Shown piece after piece: positions 9,193 to 19,666 of a stretch of 64,000 nucleotides of DNA (within the stretch, counting starts at the first letter, position 1; every line of letters begins with the position of its first letter). Made by a program: the position numbers and the translations under genes. Origin of the DNA: Alteromonas lipotrueae (GTDB taxonomy: Bacteria; Pseudomonadota; Gammaproteobacteria; Enterobacterales; Alteromonadaceae); contig NZ_JAESDI010000001.1 of the NCBI RefSeq assembly GCF_019249215.1, positions 218,728 through 282,727 on the forward strand, read 5' to 3'. The notes under the pieces were generated by a model. That model saw only the letters and a list, made by a program, of their open reading frames with translations. It had not been told where the DNA came from and ran no database searches.

Positions 9193-10989
9193 TTACCCCA
9201 GCGCAATAAGTGGTTGGGCACTGGCTACGGCATCGCCTTCACCTACAAGTACTTCACTAACGGTACCGGAAACCGCAGAGCGAATTTCAGTTTCCATTTT
9301 CATGGCTTCCAAAATAATAACCACATCACCTTCGTTCACTACATCGCCAGCTCGCACAAGTATTTTAAACACATTGCCAGCCAACGGCGCGTTAATGCTT
9401 TGGGCACTTTCACTACTACCAGCAGATGCCGTCTGAGGTGCTGCTGTAGATGGCTGACTTGGCGTTATGCTAGATAATTCCCCCGATGCAGCTACTTCAA
9501 CATGGTATACCTTACCTTCAACTTTTACATCGTAAGCCGCCGGTGCCCCCGTCGCTGAAGCAGGCGCCGCCGCTGGCGCACTTGTTGCCACATCGGCCTC
9601 TGAGCCAGGTGCAGGTTCAAATGCGTCAGGATTGCCACGATTCTCTAAGAACTTCAGCCCTATTTGTGGGAACAAGGCATAGGTAAGCACATCGTCAATC
9701 TTAGCATCTGACAGCGTAATGCTTTTCTCAGATGCTAACTTAGTAAGCTCGGTTTCAAGGCTCTCTAGTTCAGGCGCAATATTATCTGCCGGGCGACAGG
9801 TAATGGGCTGACCACCATCTAACACACGCTCTTGTAACTCTTTGTTCACTGGCGCAGCCGTAGCGCCATATTCGCCCTTAAGGACACCAGCCGTTTCTTT
9901 GGTGATGCTCTTATAACGTTCACCGGTAAGTACGTTCAATACAGACTGCGTACCTACAATTTGCGACGTTGGGGTGACCAACGGAATAAAACCTAAATCT
10001 TCGCGTACGCGAGGAATTTCTTTTAGCACTTCTTCAAACTTATCTTCAGCGCCTTGCTCTTTTAATTGGCTTTCCATGTTGGTTAACATGCCGCCAGGTA
10101 CTTGAGCTAGCAAGATACGGGCATCAACCCCTTTCAAGCTACCTTCAAAGTTACTGTATTTTTTGCGCACGCCACGGAAGTAGCTGGCGATTTCTTCAAG
10201 ATCGGGTAATGACATGCCCGTATCTCGTTCTGTGCCCTCTACAATAGACACCATAGTTTCAGTCGCGGTATGACCGTAAGTCATACTCATTGAAGAAATG
10301 GCCGTATCGAGCATGTCGATGCCAGCATCAATGGCTTTTTGGTAAGTGGCCGTGCTCAACCCTGTGGTGGCATGGCACTGCATAGCAATAGGCACACTGA
10401 CGGTTTCTTTCAACCCTGTAATTAAGACTTCACAATCGTAAGGCTTTAACAGCCCCGCCATATCTTTTACGCAAATAGAATGAACACCCATATCTTCAAG
10501 TTGCTTAGCCATATCTAGCCAAAGCTGAAGGTTGTGCACTGGGCTCACGGTGTAGGAGATTGTGCCTTGCGCATGAGCACCGCTGTCGACGGTGGCTTTA
10601 ATCGCAGTTTTCAGATTACGCATGTCGTTCATAGCGTCGAAGATACGAAATACATCAACGCCATTTTCATGTGCTCGCTCGACAAAGCGCGTCACTACAT
10701 CATCAGCATAATGGCGATAGCCTAATAAGTTTTGACCACGCAACAACATTTGTTGCTTCGTGTTTGGCATTGCCGCTTTAAGCTTGCGAATGCGATCCCA
10801 AGGATCTTCCCCTAAATAGCGAATACAGGAATCAAATGTCGCCCCGCCCCAAGATTCAACAGACCAAAAACCTGCTTTATCCAGTTTTTCGGCAATAGGC
10901 AGCATATCTTCTATACGCATACGCGTAGCAAGTAGCGATTGATGGGCATCACGCAAGACTAGCTCGGTTAAGGCCAGTGGCTTAGACAT
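9193..10989 (-). CDS. oadA: Oxaloacetate decarboxylase alpha subunit (biotin-dependent carboxyltransferase)
   Basis: A 598-residue cytoplasmic subunit. The N-terminal carboxyltransferase TIM barrel (about 1-310, opening [19 protein letters not shown]) transfers CO2 from oxaloacetate to biotin. An alanine/proline-rich hinge (about 465-525) leads to a C-terminal biotinyl domain with EAMKMETE, where Lys564 is the biotin attachment site. CAGGAGT precedes the ATG. In this family the enzyme converts oxaloacetate to pyruvate while building a sodium gradient, well suited to marine bacteria. Confidence 0.96.
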   Translation of the reverse strand: MSKPLALTELVLRDAHQSLLATRMRIEDMLPIAEKLDKAGFWSVESWGGATFDSCIRYLGEDPWDRIRKLKAAMPNTKQQMLLRGQNLLGYRHYADDVVTRFVERAHENGVDVFRIFDAMNDMRNLKTAIKATVDSGAHAQGTISYTVSPVHNLQLWLDMAKQLEDMGVHSICVKDMAGLLKPYDCEVLITGLKETVSVPIAMQCHATTGLSTATYQKAIDAGIDMLDTAISSMSMTYGHTATETMVSIVEGTERDTGMSLPDLEEIASYFRGVRKKYSNFEGSLKGVDARILLAQVPGGMLTNMESQLKEQGAEDKFEEVLKEIPRVREDLGFIPLVTPTSQIVGTQSVLNVLTGERYKSITKETAGVLKGEYGATAAPVNKELQERVLDGGQPITCRPADNIAPELESLETELTKLASEKSITLSDAKIDDVLTYALFPQIGLKFLENRGNPDAFEPAPGSEADVATSAPAAAPASATGAPAAYDVKVEGKVYHVEVAASGELSSITPSQPSTAAPQTASAGSSESAQSINAPLAGNVFKILVRAGDVVNEGDVVIILEAMKMETEIRSAVSGTVSEVLVGEGDAVASAQPLIALG

Positions 10990-11014
10990 GGTAACTCCTG
11001 AATGATTTGTTTAA

Positions 11015-11275
11015 TTAATTTTTATTGGCTTGACGATGAGTATGAACAGCAGCGGTAATAGCAGCAACAACCTTACCATCGATACCAGCTTGAACCGCTT
11101 TTCTTCGAGGTGCAGCATACTGCGGTGCAGCTTCGCCAGGGAATGCTTCACAAAACTTTGCAATTAGGTGAATTCCGACGATTAGCAATGCTAAGAATGA
11201 AAAAACAAATACCATTCCTATAAGCATCAGTGAGCCGGCTTCAAACAGCAAACTGGTAACTGATTCTGTTTCCAT
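11015..11275 (-). CDS. oadG: Oxaloacetate decarboxylase gamma subunit
   Basis: An 86-residue protein with one membrane helix (about 16-38) and a short cytoplasmic tail ending AITAAVHTHR, the histidine-bearing C-terminus that assembles the alpha-beta complex and binds zinc in relatives. I start it at the ATG at 11275, preceded by GAAGAG, rather than at a codon 30 residues upstream, because that gives the usual OadG length and N-terminus. It is first gene of oadGAB. Confidence 0.9.
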   Translation of the reverse strand: METESVTSLLFEAGSLMLIGMVFVFSFLALLIVGIHLIAKFCEAFPGEAAPQYAAPRRKAVQAGIDGKVVAAITAAVHTHRQANKN

Positions 11276-11437
11276 GGTGAACTCTTCAAAAATTTCGTTG
11301 TGAATAAGTATCATGTGAAGTTGTAAAACACAACCCAAAAGCAAGTGAAATGCATATAAAATCACACTTTATGCTATTAAATACCAATAAACTAACTATT
11401 TATGCTAAGCCAATGGATATATTTTCACAAAACATAC

Positions 11438-11914
11438 CTAATGAACTCCTGTGGTTTCCGTGAAATCCATATCAAGTTGTTTAGCGAAATTTTTAGCATG
11501 CATGGCAACGAGCTCTAATTGGAAGTCGTTCTCATCTTGAGGAGTATAAGAAGGTACATGAACCGGACGACCTTCTTTATCAATCGCCATGAAGGAGATG
11601 AAGCAGCGATTGGCGACTGTCATCTTACTTTCTGTTGCTTCACCAGAACTAACAGAAACATAGATATGCATACTAGAGGTACCTGTGTGCACAATAGAGG
11701 CGGTTAACTTTACCAGTTGCCCCACTTTAATTGGTTTAATAAAACGAATACCGTTGGCTGATACAGTAACGCAATATTCCTTCGACCACTGCGCCGCACA
11801 GGCATAGGCCGCCTGATCTATCCACTTCATCACCACACCACCATGAACATTACCACCAAAGTTCACGTCGGTAGGTTCCGCTAAAAATTGAAATGTTATT
11901 GTTGCAAGTGACAT
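11438..11914 (-). CDS. Acyl-CoA thioesterase, hotdog fold (YciA/BACH type)
   Basis: A 158-residue single hotdog-domain protein. The segment DVNFGGNVHGGVVMKWIDQA (16-35) is the family active-site region: Asn22, the His-Gly-Gly turn and Asp33 on the central helix. It should hydrolyse acyl-CoA thioesters in the cytoplasm; chain-length preference cannot be read. It sits alone between the tRNA block and oadG, with about 160 bases of gene-free sequence on each side, so it is probably monocistronic. Confidence 0.85.
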   Translation of the reverse strand: MSLATITFQFLAEPTDVNFGGNVHGGVVMKWIDQAAYACAAQWSKEYCVTVSANGIRFIKPIKVGQLVKLTASIVHTGTSSMHIYVSVSSGEATESKMTVANRCFISFMAIDKEGRPVHVPSYTPQDENDFQLELVAMHAKNFAKQLDMDFTETTGVH

Positions 11915-12071
11915 TAGTACTACACCTTCATAGAGAAACTGCTGTTTTCAAATGTTAGTTCATAATTCGAACAGGAGTTAGTGCAAGGCAGCGATAGGAG
12001 ACTAAAGTGTATAGTTAGGTTGAAGCGAATTGTGCAGATTTGTAAAAGAATAGAAAGTTAATCAGCAGAAA

Positions 12072-12101
12072 TAAAAAAACCCACCAGATGGTGGGTTTTC
12101 T
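12072..12101 (-). terminator. Terminator of the tRNA-Ser/tRNA-Arg transcript
   Basis: On the minus strand CCCACC-ATCT-GGTGGG forms a tight hairpin followed by seven T residues, directly after the tRNA-Arg 3' end. Confidence 0.9.
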
Positions 12102-12105
12102 TATA

Positions 12106-12182
12106 TGGCGCGTGTGGAAGGATTCGAACCTCCGACCGCCTGGTTCGTAGCCAGGTACTCTATCCAGCTGAGCTACACACGC
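12106..12182 (-). tRNA. tRNA-Arg(ACG)
   Basis: A 77-nt cloverleaf on the minus strand. The acceptor stem GCGTGTG pairs with CACACGC, the discriminator is G and CCA is encoded. The anticodon stem CCTGG/CCAGG carries loop CTACGAA, giving anticodon ACG (read as ICG). The T loop is TTCGAAT. It follows tRNA-Ser by 41 bases, as in the E. coli serV-argV order. Confidence 0.96.
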
Positions 12183-12221
12183 GCAATAAAACTTTTGTTG
12201 ACCGTCACACCATCAACGAAC

Positions 12222-12314
<93 letters not shown>

Positions 12315-12328
12315 TTAAGTGGTGCCGC

Positions 12329-12356
12329 ATTTTACGGATTCACTGGCCGGAGTCAA
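12329..12356 (-). promoter_or_regulatory. Sigma-70 promoter of the tRNA-Ser/tRNA-Arg unit
   Basis: On the minus strand TTGACT, a 16-bp spacer and TAAAAT are followed by the GC-rich discriminator GCGGC just before the tRNA. This is the pattern of growth-rate- and stringently controlled stable RNA promoters. Confidence 0.75.
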
Positions 12357-12390
12357 ACCTTTTTTAGATAAAAATGTTTACTCGCTGTCA

Positions 12391-12411
12391 TTTTGTACGA
12401 TTCGTACAAAA
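12391..12411. promoter_or_regulatory. Perfect 21-bp palindrome upstream of the tRNA promoter
   Basis: The arms TTTTGTACGA (12391-12400) and TCGTACAAAA (12402-12411) around one central T are perfectly inverted. The single-base centre excludes an RNA hairpin, so it looks like a dimeric protein operator about 35 bp upstream of the tRNA -35 box. I do not recognise the binding factor. Confidence 0.55.
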
Positions 12412-12552
12412 AACCTGTGTTTTGGTTAGGTTATAATCAAATTCTAGCGGGTTAATTTTAGATTGCACGCACTAATGCGAAATGAACCTTTTTAGTAAAT
12501 TTCGAAAAAAAACTACTTTTTTTGAAATTAATTTTAAAAAAGGCCCAGAAAC

Positions 12553-12576
12553 AAAAAAGGCCAGCATAAGCTGACC
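12553..12576 (-). terminator. csrA terminator
   Basis: On the minus strand GGTCAGC-TTAT-GCTGGCC (one G-T pair) is followed by TTTTTTG, 20 bases after the csrA stop. It separates csrA from the tRNA unit. Confidence 0.85.
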
Positions 12577-12596
12577 GATTTTTGTGCAGAGATTGA

Positions 12597-12788
12597 TTAC
12601 TCAGCCGTTCCAGGTTGTCCACCCTTCTCAGCTTGAATTCTCATGTAAATCTCTTCACGGTGCACAGAAACTTCTTTTGGTGCATTCACACCAATTCGGA
12701 CCTGATTCCCTTTAACACCTAGTACAGTGACAGTTACATCATCACCAACCATAAGTGTTTCACCAACTCGACGAGTCAAAATAAGCAT
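12597..12788 (-). CDS. csrA: CsrA, carbon storage/translational regulator
   Basis: A 63-residue protein beginning [20 protein letters not shown], with the conserved Arg6/Arg7 and the VSVHREEIY (41-49) RNA-binding strand of CsrA. It binds GGA motifs in mRNA leaders as a dimer and controls glycogen, biofilm and motility genes; in this window the flagellar regulators are plausible targets. AGGAGC precedes the ATG. It lies 134 bp downstream of alaS. Confidence 0.97.
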   Translation of the reverse strand: MLILTRRVGETLMVGDDVTVTVLGVKGNQVRIGVNAPKEVSVHREEIYMRIQAEKGGQPGTAE

Positions 12789-12921
12789 TCGCTTGCTCCT
12801 GTTCCTTAATACTGAACATATCCTTAATTACTCCGCCACTCATCGGCACGACCCGACGGTAGCAACAGTGATTCCATGTTTCTGTGTCACTTCAAAAACT
12901 CACTGCAAGTTTCAGATTTGA

Positions 12922-15519
12922 TTATAGCTTATCTTCTAACCAAGCGTTAACTGATTCTAATGCAGTGCTTAGATGCTCTGGCTTATCGCCACCCGCTTGA
13001 GCCATATCAGGGCGACCTCCCCCTTTTCCGCCAACCTGTGCGGCAATAAAGTTAACCAGCTCGCCTGCTTTCACTTTACCGGTAAGGTTTTTCGTCACCC
13101 CAGTGATAAGATTGACCTTATCTTCACTTGCCACACCTAATACTACGATGCCTTCGCCAATTCGGTTTTTAATATCATCCATCATTGAACGCAGTGATTT
13201 TGCTTCAACACCTTCCAACTTAGCAATAAGTACTTTTACACCATTTATTTCAATAGCGTTACTAAGCATATCAGCACCTTGCTGACTCGCCAGTTTTTGT
13301 GTCGCAGAAGTGAGAGATTTCTCTAATTCTTTAGTATGAGCCTGCACCGCAGCAACACGTTCAACCAGGTTTTGCGTATCGGCTTTTAACAAACCAGACA
13401 GCGCTATCAGCGTTGCTTGCTGGTCTTGAACATAGTGTAGCGCTTGCTCACCGGTAATTGCTTCTATACGGCGTACACCTGATGCTATACCCGCTTCGCT
13501 GGTGATTTTGAATAAACCAATATCGCCAGTACGGTTAACATGCGTTCCACCACATAGTTCTACAGAGAAAGGCCCCATAGTGACTACACGTACTTTCTCG
13601 TCGTACTTTTCACCGAATAATGCCATTGCGCCTGATGCTTTGGCTTCATCTAAATCCATTAGTTGGGTTTTCAACGCATGGTTTGCACGAATTTCTTCGT
13701 TAACTCTGCGCTCAACCTGAATAAGCTGAGCGGGTGTTACCGCTTCAAAGTGAGAGAAGTCGAAACGCATACGCTGCGCTTCTACTAATGAACCTTTTTG
13801 CGTGACATGGTCACCTAACGTCTCGCGAAGTGCTGCGTGAAGTAAGTGTGTAGCACTGTGATTCTTCTTCACAGCATCACGGTTTGAATTATCAATCGCA
13901 GAAGTAACTCGCTCACCTTTTGTAATGGTGCCCTTCACTTTCCCTTTATGCGCAAAAGCATTACCCATTTTTTGGGTATCGGTAACAACAAACTCGCCAT
14001 TTGCTACCCGAAGCACACCCTTATCACCAGACTGTCCACCACTTTCAGCGTAGAAAGGCGTTTGGTCTAATACTACGACCCCTTCCTGACCGTCTTCTAA
14101 ACGCTCACAAAACGCATTATCGGCAATAAGCTCTACAATATTTGCTTCGCCTTCAACATCACTGTAACCCGTGAATGATGTCGCATGGTCTACAGTAAGC
14201 GTATTGTTATAATCGGCACCAAAGTTACTGGCTTGTTGCGCACGGGCGCGCTGCGCCTGCATTGCACTTTCAAAACCATCCACATCAATTTTTAAATCGT
14301 GCTCACGGGCAACATCGTTAGTTAAATCTGTGGGGAAACCGTAAGTATCATAAAGCTTAAACACCACGTCACCTGGAATAGTGTCACCTTCAAGGGTTTC
14401 TAGCGTATCGTTTAGCATTGCCATACCACGGGCTAAGGTTTTACTAAACTGCTCTTCCTCTACTCGTAATACTTTTTCAACTACCGGTAATTGGTCTACA
14501 AGCTCTGGGTAAGCTTCACCCATTTCTTTGCTTAGTGCCGATGCTAGTTTGTAGAAGAAAATATCGCTGGCACCTAACTGGTAACCATGACGTACTGCAC
14601 GGCGAATGATGCGGCGAAGCACATAGCCTCGGCCTTCATTAGAAGGCATTACGCCATCACAAATTAGGAAGCTACAAGAACGGATGTGATCAGCGATAAC
14701 CCGTAAAGATTTATTCTCTAAATCTTCGCTGCCAACAATTGTAGCCGCAGCTTGAATTAGGTTTTGGAATAAGTCGATTTCGTAGTTGCTATGCACGTTT
14801 TGCAAAATAGCTGAAATACGCTCAAGCCCCATACCGGTATCGATAGACGGCTTAGGCAATGGTTCCATCGTGCCATCAGCTTGCTTGTTGTATTGCATGA
14901 ATACCAGGTTCCAGATTTCGATGAAACGATCGCCATCTTCTTCTGGTGTTCCTGGAGGCCCGCCCCAAATATGCGCCCCATGGTCGTAAAATATTTCTGA
15001 ACACGGACCGCATGGCCCCGTGTCACCCATAGACCAGAAGTTATCTGATGTACTGATACGGATTATCTTTTCTTTGGGAACACCAATGTGGTTTTCCCAA
15101 ATATCAAAGGCCTCTTCGTCTTCTGAATAAACGGTAACCAGAAGCTTTTCTTTGGGAAGGCCGATTTCTTTTGTTAAGAAATTCCATGCAAACTCAATGG
15201 CTTCTTTTTTGAAATAATCACCAAAACTGAAGTTACCTAGCATTTCAAAGAAAGTATGGTGACGGGCGGTATAACCAACGTTTTCTAAATCATTATGCTT
15301 ACCACCAGCACGAACACAGCGCTGAGAAGAAACCGCACGGGTATAACTGCGTTTTTCCGCACCTAAAAACGTATCTTTAAACTGGTTCATTCCCGCATTA
15401 GTAAAAAGAAGGGTTGGATCATCTGCTGGCACGAGAGACGAGCTAGCCACGGGCTGGTGACCATGACTCTTGAAATAATCTTTAAACTTTTGGCGTAAGT
15501 CAGCAGTTGATAATGTCAT
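12922..15519 (-). CDS. alaS: Alanyl-tRNA synthetase
   Basis: An 865-residue class II synthetase, close to the 876 of E. coli. The N-terminal aminoacylation domain opens [20 protein letters not shown]. The editing domain carries HSATHLLH (zinc and editing histidines) and CGGTHV, and the C-terminal DHHA1/C-Ala domain contains [16 protein letters not shown] start at 15519 rather than at an in-frame codon 18 residues upstream, because MTLSTADLR is the family N-terminus. It charges tRNA-Ala. It lies between recX and csrA, a conserved order. Confidence 0.97.
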   Translation of the reverse strand: MTLSTADLRQKFKDYFKSHGHQPVASSSLVPADDPTLLFTNAGMNQFKDTFLGAEKRSYTRAVSSQRCVRAGGKHNDLENVGYTARHHTFFEMLGNFSFGDYFKKEAIEFAWNFLTKEIGLPKEKLLVTVYSEDEEAFDIWENHIGVPKEKIIRISTSDNFWSMGDTGPCGPCSEIFYDHGAHIWGGPPGTPEEDGDRFIEIWNLVFMQYNKQADGTMEPLPKPSIDTGMGLERISAILQNVHSNYEIDLFQNLIQAAATIVGSEDLENKSLRVIADHIRSCSFLICDGVMPSNEGRGYVLRRIIRRAVRHGYQLGASDIFFYKLASALSKEMGEAYPELVDQLPVVEKVLRVEEEQFSKTLARGMAMLNDTLETLEGDTIPGDVVFKLYDTYGFPTDLTNDVAREHDLKIDVDGFESAMQAQRARAQQASNFGADYNNTLTVDHATSFTGYSDVEGEANIVELIADNAFCERLEDGQEGVVVLDQTPFYAESGGQSGDKGVLRVANGEFVVTDTQKMGNAFAHKGKVKGTITKGERVTSAIDNSNRDAVKKNHSATHLLHAALRETLGDHVTQKGSLVEAQRMRFDFSHFEAVTPAQLIQVERRVNEEIRANHALKTQLMDLDEAKASGAMALFGEKYDEKVRVVTMGPFSVELCGGTHVNRTGDIGLFKITSEAGIASGVRRIEAITGEQALHYVQDQQATLIALSGLLKADTQNLVERVAAVQAHTKELEKSLTSATQKLASQQGADMLSNAIEINGVKVLIAKLEGVEAKSLRSMMDDIKNRIGEGIVVLGVASEDKVNLITGVTKNLTGKVKAGELVNFIAAQVGGKGGGRPDMAQAGGDKPEHLSTALESVNAWLEDKL

Positions 15520-15702
15520 TGAAAACCTAACTTCCTTAATACATTGAATGAAAATGTGCGGGATTGATGCCACTGGCAGATTAATCGTTCTATCAATTGC
15601 CTAGTTTAAGGTGCATTTCATACCCTCGCACGGATGTGCGCAACAATACCATGGTTAGCGCTTTTTTGTTAAGCCCATAGCCTGCTCTAGCAGTATAAAT
15701 AA

Positions 15703-15728
15703 GCCCTTTTATACCCGTTATAAAGGGC
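15703..15728 (-). terminator. Possible weak terminator after recX
   Basis: On the minus strand GCCCTTTATA and TATAAAAGGGC form a stem with one bulge around a short loop, followed by TTATTTAT. It lies 23 bases after the recX stop and 180 bases before alaS. The uridine tract is poor, so it may only attenuate. The rest of the 230-bp recX-alaS gap shows nothing I can name beyond the alaS leader. Confidence 0.45.
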
Positions 15729-15750
15729 ATAAATGAATTTTATGCGATTT

Positions 15751-16200
15751 TTATTCACCCTTGACGGCAAATTCGATGTGTTCGCTATAAAAACCTCGAT
15801 ATTGGAGAAACTGCTTTTGCTTCATCAGTAGCTTAAAATCGGTTTCTTTGAAGTGGCCAAATTTTTTATCTTTAACCCATTTTGCTTTTTCAAACCAGTC
15901 AGGTTCTATTTCATCAAGGGCGCGTTCAGCGGCAAGTTCATCTACCCCGTATTGCTGCAAATCGAGTTTAATTTTTCTTGGCCCAGAGCCCTTCATATAC
16001 AGAGCGCGGGCACGACTTTCGGCAAACCGCTCGTCACTTTGAATATCTGCCTCCCTAAAGGCTTCCAGTACAGGCATAAAAGCATCACTTTCGATGCCTT
16101 TTTGTGAAAGCTTGCGGCAAACCTCTGAAAAGCTATGCTCTCGTCGTGCAAGCATGCGGGTAATCGCGTCGGTAATGAATTTCCTGTCAAATTCTGACAT
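15751..16200 (-). CDS. recX: RecX, regulator of RecA
   Basis: A 149-residue basic helical protein with the RecX pattern: an N-terminal repeat ARREHSFSEVCRKLSQKGI (about 17-35), DERFAESRARALYMKGSGPRKIKLDLQQYGV in part (about 56-86), and a C-terminal FKLLMKQKQFLQYRGF repeat. RecX caps RecA filaments and inhibits RecA. In E. coli it follows recA; here the upstream neighbour is a divergent unrelated gene, so recX must have its own promoter in the 83-bp gap. Confidence 0.9.
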   Translation of the reverse strand: MSEFDRKFITDAITRMLARREHSFSEVCRKLSQKGIESDAFMPVLEAFREADIQSDERFAESRARALYMKGSGPRKIKLDLQQYGVDELAAERALDEIEPDWFEKAKWVKDKKFGHFKETDFKLLMKQKQFLQYRGFYSEHIEFAVKGE

Positions 16201-16283
16201 TTTATTAATCGAAACCTTCTTAAAATACTTTTCAATCTCGTTATATTACTATTAATGGTAATCTTTAGCGTCGTTGAACGAAA

Positions 16284-17579
16284 GTGAATAAAGTAAACGT
16301 AAGCATGGAATATAAGGTAAAAGTTGTCAGTGCGGTGTCGGATGTTCCCCAAGCTACATGGGATGCGCTTGCCGAAGGCGAAGGCCCATTTTTACGTTAC
16401 GACTTTTTAAATGCGCTAGAACAAAGCGCGTGCTGCGATGAAGCGTCAGGCTGGATACCGCAGCACCTTTTAATTGAGCAAGTGCCTATTAATGACCAAG
16501 CCTCGATTAACGAAGAGACACTCTCCGCGTCAGTTGAAAGCACGGTAATAGCCATTATACCCGGCTATTTAAAAACGCACAGTTACGGCGAATATGTATT
16601 CGACCATTCATGGGCAAATGCATATCATCAACATGGTATTCCTTATTACCCGAAATGGGTTGCCGCTATTCCTTTCACGCCGGTCTCTGGTTCGCGAATA
16701 CTAACGCATGAAAAGGCGCCCTTTAGTGACGCGCTTTTAGCCCTTATTTCTCAAACCGTGCAGTCCATGGGCGAAGAAGCCGTCTCTTCCTGTCATTGGC
16801 TATTTACTAATAGCCGCACTCAAGCGTTACTCGCCAATCATTCAGGCTTGCTCACCCGCTACGCCGTTCAATTTCAATGGCACAATTATCAATATACCAA
16901 TTTCGACAGTTTTTTGAATGCGCTAACATCACGCAAGCGCCGAGACATGAAAAAAACACAGCGAAAGCTTGTTGAACAAGGCATTCACTACCGCCATTTA
17001 ACCGGCAGTGAAATAACCGATGAGGTCCTCGATTTTTTCTTGCAGTGTTATCAAGCAACGTATTTAAAGCGCAGCGGGCATACAGGCTACTTAAACGAGA
17101 CGTTTTTTCGGCAGTTACGTAACACCATGGCCAAGAATATGCTTATTGTCACTGCATACAAACATGACTCTCCTATAGCCAGCGCTTTGTTCTTTTTTGA
17201 TGATACTGGCTTATATGGCAGGTATTGGGGCGCGTTAGAGGAAGTCAGCGGCTTACATTTTGCGTGCTGTTATTTTGAAGGTATTGCTTTTGCCATTGAA
17301 AAAAAGCTTCCACTTTTTAACCCCGGCACTCAAGGCGAGCATAAAATCCTTCGCGGGTTTGAACCTATCTACTGCCAATCGCAACATGAACTATTTTCGG
17401 CCCCCTTTCATGATGCTGTAGCATCATTTTTACAACAAGAATCAGAACATATTGTGGCTTATTTCAATCAGGCCCAAGATGTTTTACCTTTTAATAACGA
17501 TATAACCCCTACCCTTAAAACGACAAACACCCCTAATCCTTTATTAGCGGTGAATAATCATAATGAGAAAACGATATGA
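16284..17579 (+). CDS. FemAB-like/GNAT-superfamily N-acyltransferase (COG3146, DUF482 type)
   Basis: A 431-residue cytoplasmic protein. The family signatures are the early GPFLRYDFLNALEQS (about 34-48), the ALTSRKRRDMKKTQRKL segment (about 213-229) and the C-terminal FNPGTQGEHKILRGFEPI (about 350-367). Relatives are predicted to transfer an amino-acyl or acyl group, possibly in cell-envelope metabolism, but no substrate is established. The start may be GTG 16284 or ATG 16305; neither has a strong ribosome binding site. Its stop overlaps the start of the M13 peptidase gene as ATGA, so the two are translated together. Confidence 0.8.
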   Translation: MNKVNVSMEYKVKVVSAVSDVPQATWDALAEGEGPFLRYDFLNALEQSACCDEASGWIPQHLLIEQVPINDQASINEETLSASVESTVIAIIPGYLKTHSYGEYVFDHSWANAYHQHGIPYYPKWVAAIPFTPVSGSRILTHEKAPFSDALLALISQTVQSMGEEAVSSCHWLFTNSRTQALLANHSGLLTRYAVQFQWHNYQYTNFDSFLNALTSRKRRDMKKTQRKLVEQGIHYRHLTGSEITDEVLDFFLQCYQATYLKRSGHTGYLNETFFRQLRNTMAKNMLIVTAYKHDSPIASALFFFDDTGLYGRYWGALEEVSGLHFACCYFEGIAFAIEKKLPLFNPGTQGEHKILRGFEPIYCQSQHELFSAPFHDAVASFLQQESEHIVAYFNQAQDVLPFNNDITPTLKTTNTPNPLLAVNNHNEKTI

Positions 17580-19654
17580 AACAAAAACTACTCGCGCTAG
17601 CCATAGCAGCATCGCTGGGTTTAGCAGGCTGTGGTCAGCCAGAACAAAATAAACAACAAGCAGCTGACAAGATGGCGATGGAAGAAGAAATGGGTCAGGC
17701 TGAACTCGGTTCATTTGGCGTAGATTTATCTGCCCGAAACGAAGCGGTTAAACCTGGCGATGATTTCTTCATGTACGCTGGCGGTACCTGGTACGACAAT
17801 TACGAGCTTCCTGCAGATAAAACCCGATTTGGTGCTTTTACTGCCCTGGCCGAGCGCAGTGAAGAGCAGGTTAAAAATATTATTGACGGGTTAATGGAAA
17901 AAGAAAACTTGAACGCTGATGAGCAGCTTGTTCATGATTTCTTCGTCGCCTATATGGATGTAGAAACCCTTAATGAAAAAGGCCTTACACCTATTTCTGA
18001 TGTGTTGTCCTCTATTGATGCTATTGCTTCAACTAAAGATTTGACCGAAGTATTTGGTAAAAGCTGGCTCACCGGTGCTAGCTCTCCTATTGATACTGGC
18101 ATGTGGTACAACCGTTTAGATCCTAATGAGTACCAGCTTAGCGTTGGTGTTGGTGGCCTTAGCTTACCCGATCGCGATTACTACATTAGCGATCACGAAA
18201 GGTTCGTAAAAATTCGTGAAGCTTACCTTGCGCACATTGAACAGATGTTAAACTTTGCAGGCGTTGAAAATACCGCAGAGGAAGCAGCCACTATTCTTCA
18301 ACTTGAAACCGAAATAGCAAACATCCAGTGGCCGCGTGAAAAACGCCGCGACCGCGACCTTACATTGAATCAAATTGAACGCAGTAAACTTACCGATGCT
18401 TATCCTCAATTTGATTGGGACACTTTTCTAGCACAAACCGGCTTTCAAGCCCCTGAACTTAATATCACCCAACCTGAGCCTATCAAAGATGTCATTGATA
18501 TTATCAATGAGACCAGCCTTGATGACTGGAAGGCTTACCTGACTTACCACACCATTAAAAACAACGCAGGCTTACTATCGGAAGATATTTATTTAGCCAA
18601 CTTTGATTTCTATGGCACTACGTTAAGTGGTCAGCAAGAGCCTCGCCCTCGCTGGAAACGAGCTGTCAGCCAAATGGCTGGTACTGAATCTTTAGGGTTT
18701 GCCATTGGTAAGATATACGTTACTGAGTATTTCCCTGAAAGTTCGAAAGCACAAATGGCAGAGCTGGTTGAAAATTTACGCACTGCACTAAATGAGCGTA
18801 TCGATAACCTTGATTGGATGGGTGAAGATACCAAGGTTAACGCGAAAGAAAAGCTTATGGCGTTTCGCCCTAAAATTGGCTACCCCGACAAATGGCAATC
18901 TTTCGACGGCCTAACCATTAACAGCGATGACTTGGTAGGAAACGTGCGCAACCTTAGAGAATTTTTCAAAGCTGAAGGCATTGCGAAAGAGCTAGAAAAA
19001 ACCGACCGTGAGCGTTGGGGCATGACCCCGCAACGGGTTAACGCGTATTACAATAGTTCGTTTAACGAAATTGTTTTCCCTGCCGCTATTCTTCAGCCGC
19101 CGTTTTTCGATCCTAACGCTGATGCCGCAGTGAACTATGGCGCAATTGGTGCGGTTATTGGCCATGAAATGGGCCATGGTTTTGACGATCAGGGCTCTAA
19201 GTCTGATGCTAATGGTATTCAGCGTAACTGGTGGACTGACGAAGACCGCGCGGCATTTGAGAAAAAAGCCGACATGTTAGCCGAGCAATACAACCAATAT
19301 GAGCCGATTGAAGGTAACTTCGTTAATGGCCGTAATAGCTTAGGAGAAAATATTGGTGATGTAGGTGGTTTATCGATGGCTTATCATGCTTACAAACTAA
19401 GCTTAAATGGTGAGGAAGCGCCGGTTATTGATGGCCTAACTGGCGATCAGCGTTTCTTCCTTGCATGGGCACAAGTGTGGCGTGAAAAGCGTACAGAGGA
19501 AAGCATGTTAAACCAGCTACGTGGTGGAACGCATGCTCCGGGTCGTTACCGTGCACAAGCCCCACGCAACCACGACGCCTGGTATGAAGCTTTTAACGTG
19601 CAACCTGGCGATGACTTGTATCTTCCGCCAGAAGAGCGTGTTCGTATTTGGTAA
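17576..19654 (+). CDS. M13-family (neprilysin/PepO-like) zinc metallopeptidase lipoprotein
   Basis: A 692-residue peptidase with a lipoprotein signal (LGLAGC, Cys19 lipidated). The peptidase M13 N-domain spans about 50-430. The catalytic C-domain contains HEMGH (530-534), two zinc histidines and the catalytic glutamate, and ENIGD (591-595), where Glu591 is the third zinc ligand. VNAYYNSSFNEIVFPAAILQ in the middle of the C-domain is the substrate-binding strand. It should cleave short peptides in the periplasm and probably stays membrane-anchored. It is coupled to the upstream acyltransferase by a four-base overlap. Confidence 0.93.
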   Translation: MKQKLLALAIAASLGLAGCGQPEQNKQQAADKMAMEEEMGQAELGSFGVDLSARNEAVKPGDDFFMYAGGTWYDNYELPADKTRFGAFTALAERSEEQVKNIIDGLMEKENLNADEQLVHDFFVAYMDVETLNEKGLTPISDVLSSIDAIASTKDLTEVFGKSWLTGASSPIDTGMWYNRLDPNEYQLSVGVGGLSLPDRDYYISDHERFVKIREAYLAHIEQMLNFAGVENTAEEAATILQLETEIANIQWPREKRRDRDLTLNQIERSKLTDAYPQFDWDTFLAQTGFQAPELNITQPEPIKDVIDIINETSLDDWKAYLTYHTIKNNAGLLSEDIYLANFDFYGTTLSGQQEPRPRWKRAVSQMAGTESLGFAIGKIYVTEYFPESSKAQMAELVENLRTALNERIDNLDWMGEDTKVNAKEKLMAFRPKIGYPDKWQSFDGLTINSDDLVGNVRNLREFFKAEGIAKELEKTDRERWGMTPQRVNAYYNSSFNEIVFPAAILQPPFFDPNADAAVNYGAIGAVIGHEMGHGFDDQGSKSDANGIQRNWWTDEDRAAFEKKADMLAEQYNQYEPIEGNFVNGRNSLGENIGDVGGLSMAYHAYKLSLNGEEAPVIDGLTGDQRFFLAWAQVWREKRTEESMLNQLRGGTHAPGRYRAQAPRNHDAWYEAFNVQPGDDLYLPPEERVRIW

Positions 19655-19666
19655 CGTAAATTGATA

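Noticed and set aside
8228..9477. Plus-strand open frames across oadB and the end of oadA
   Set aside because: Low-complexity shadows of the membrane protein gene; the minus-strand genes are clear family members.
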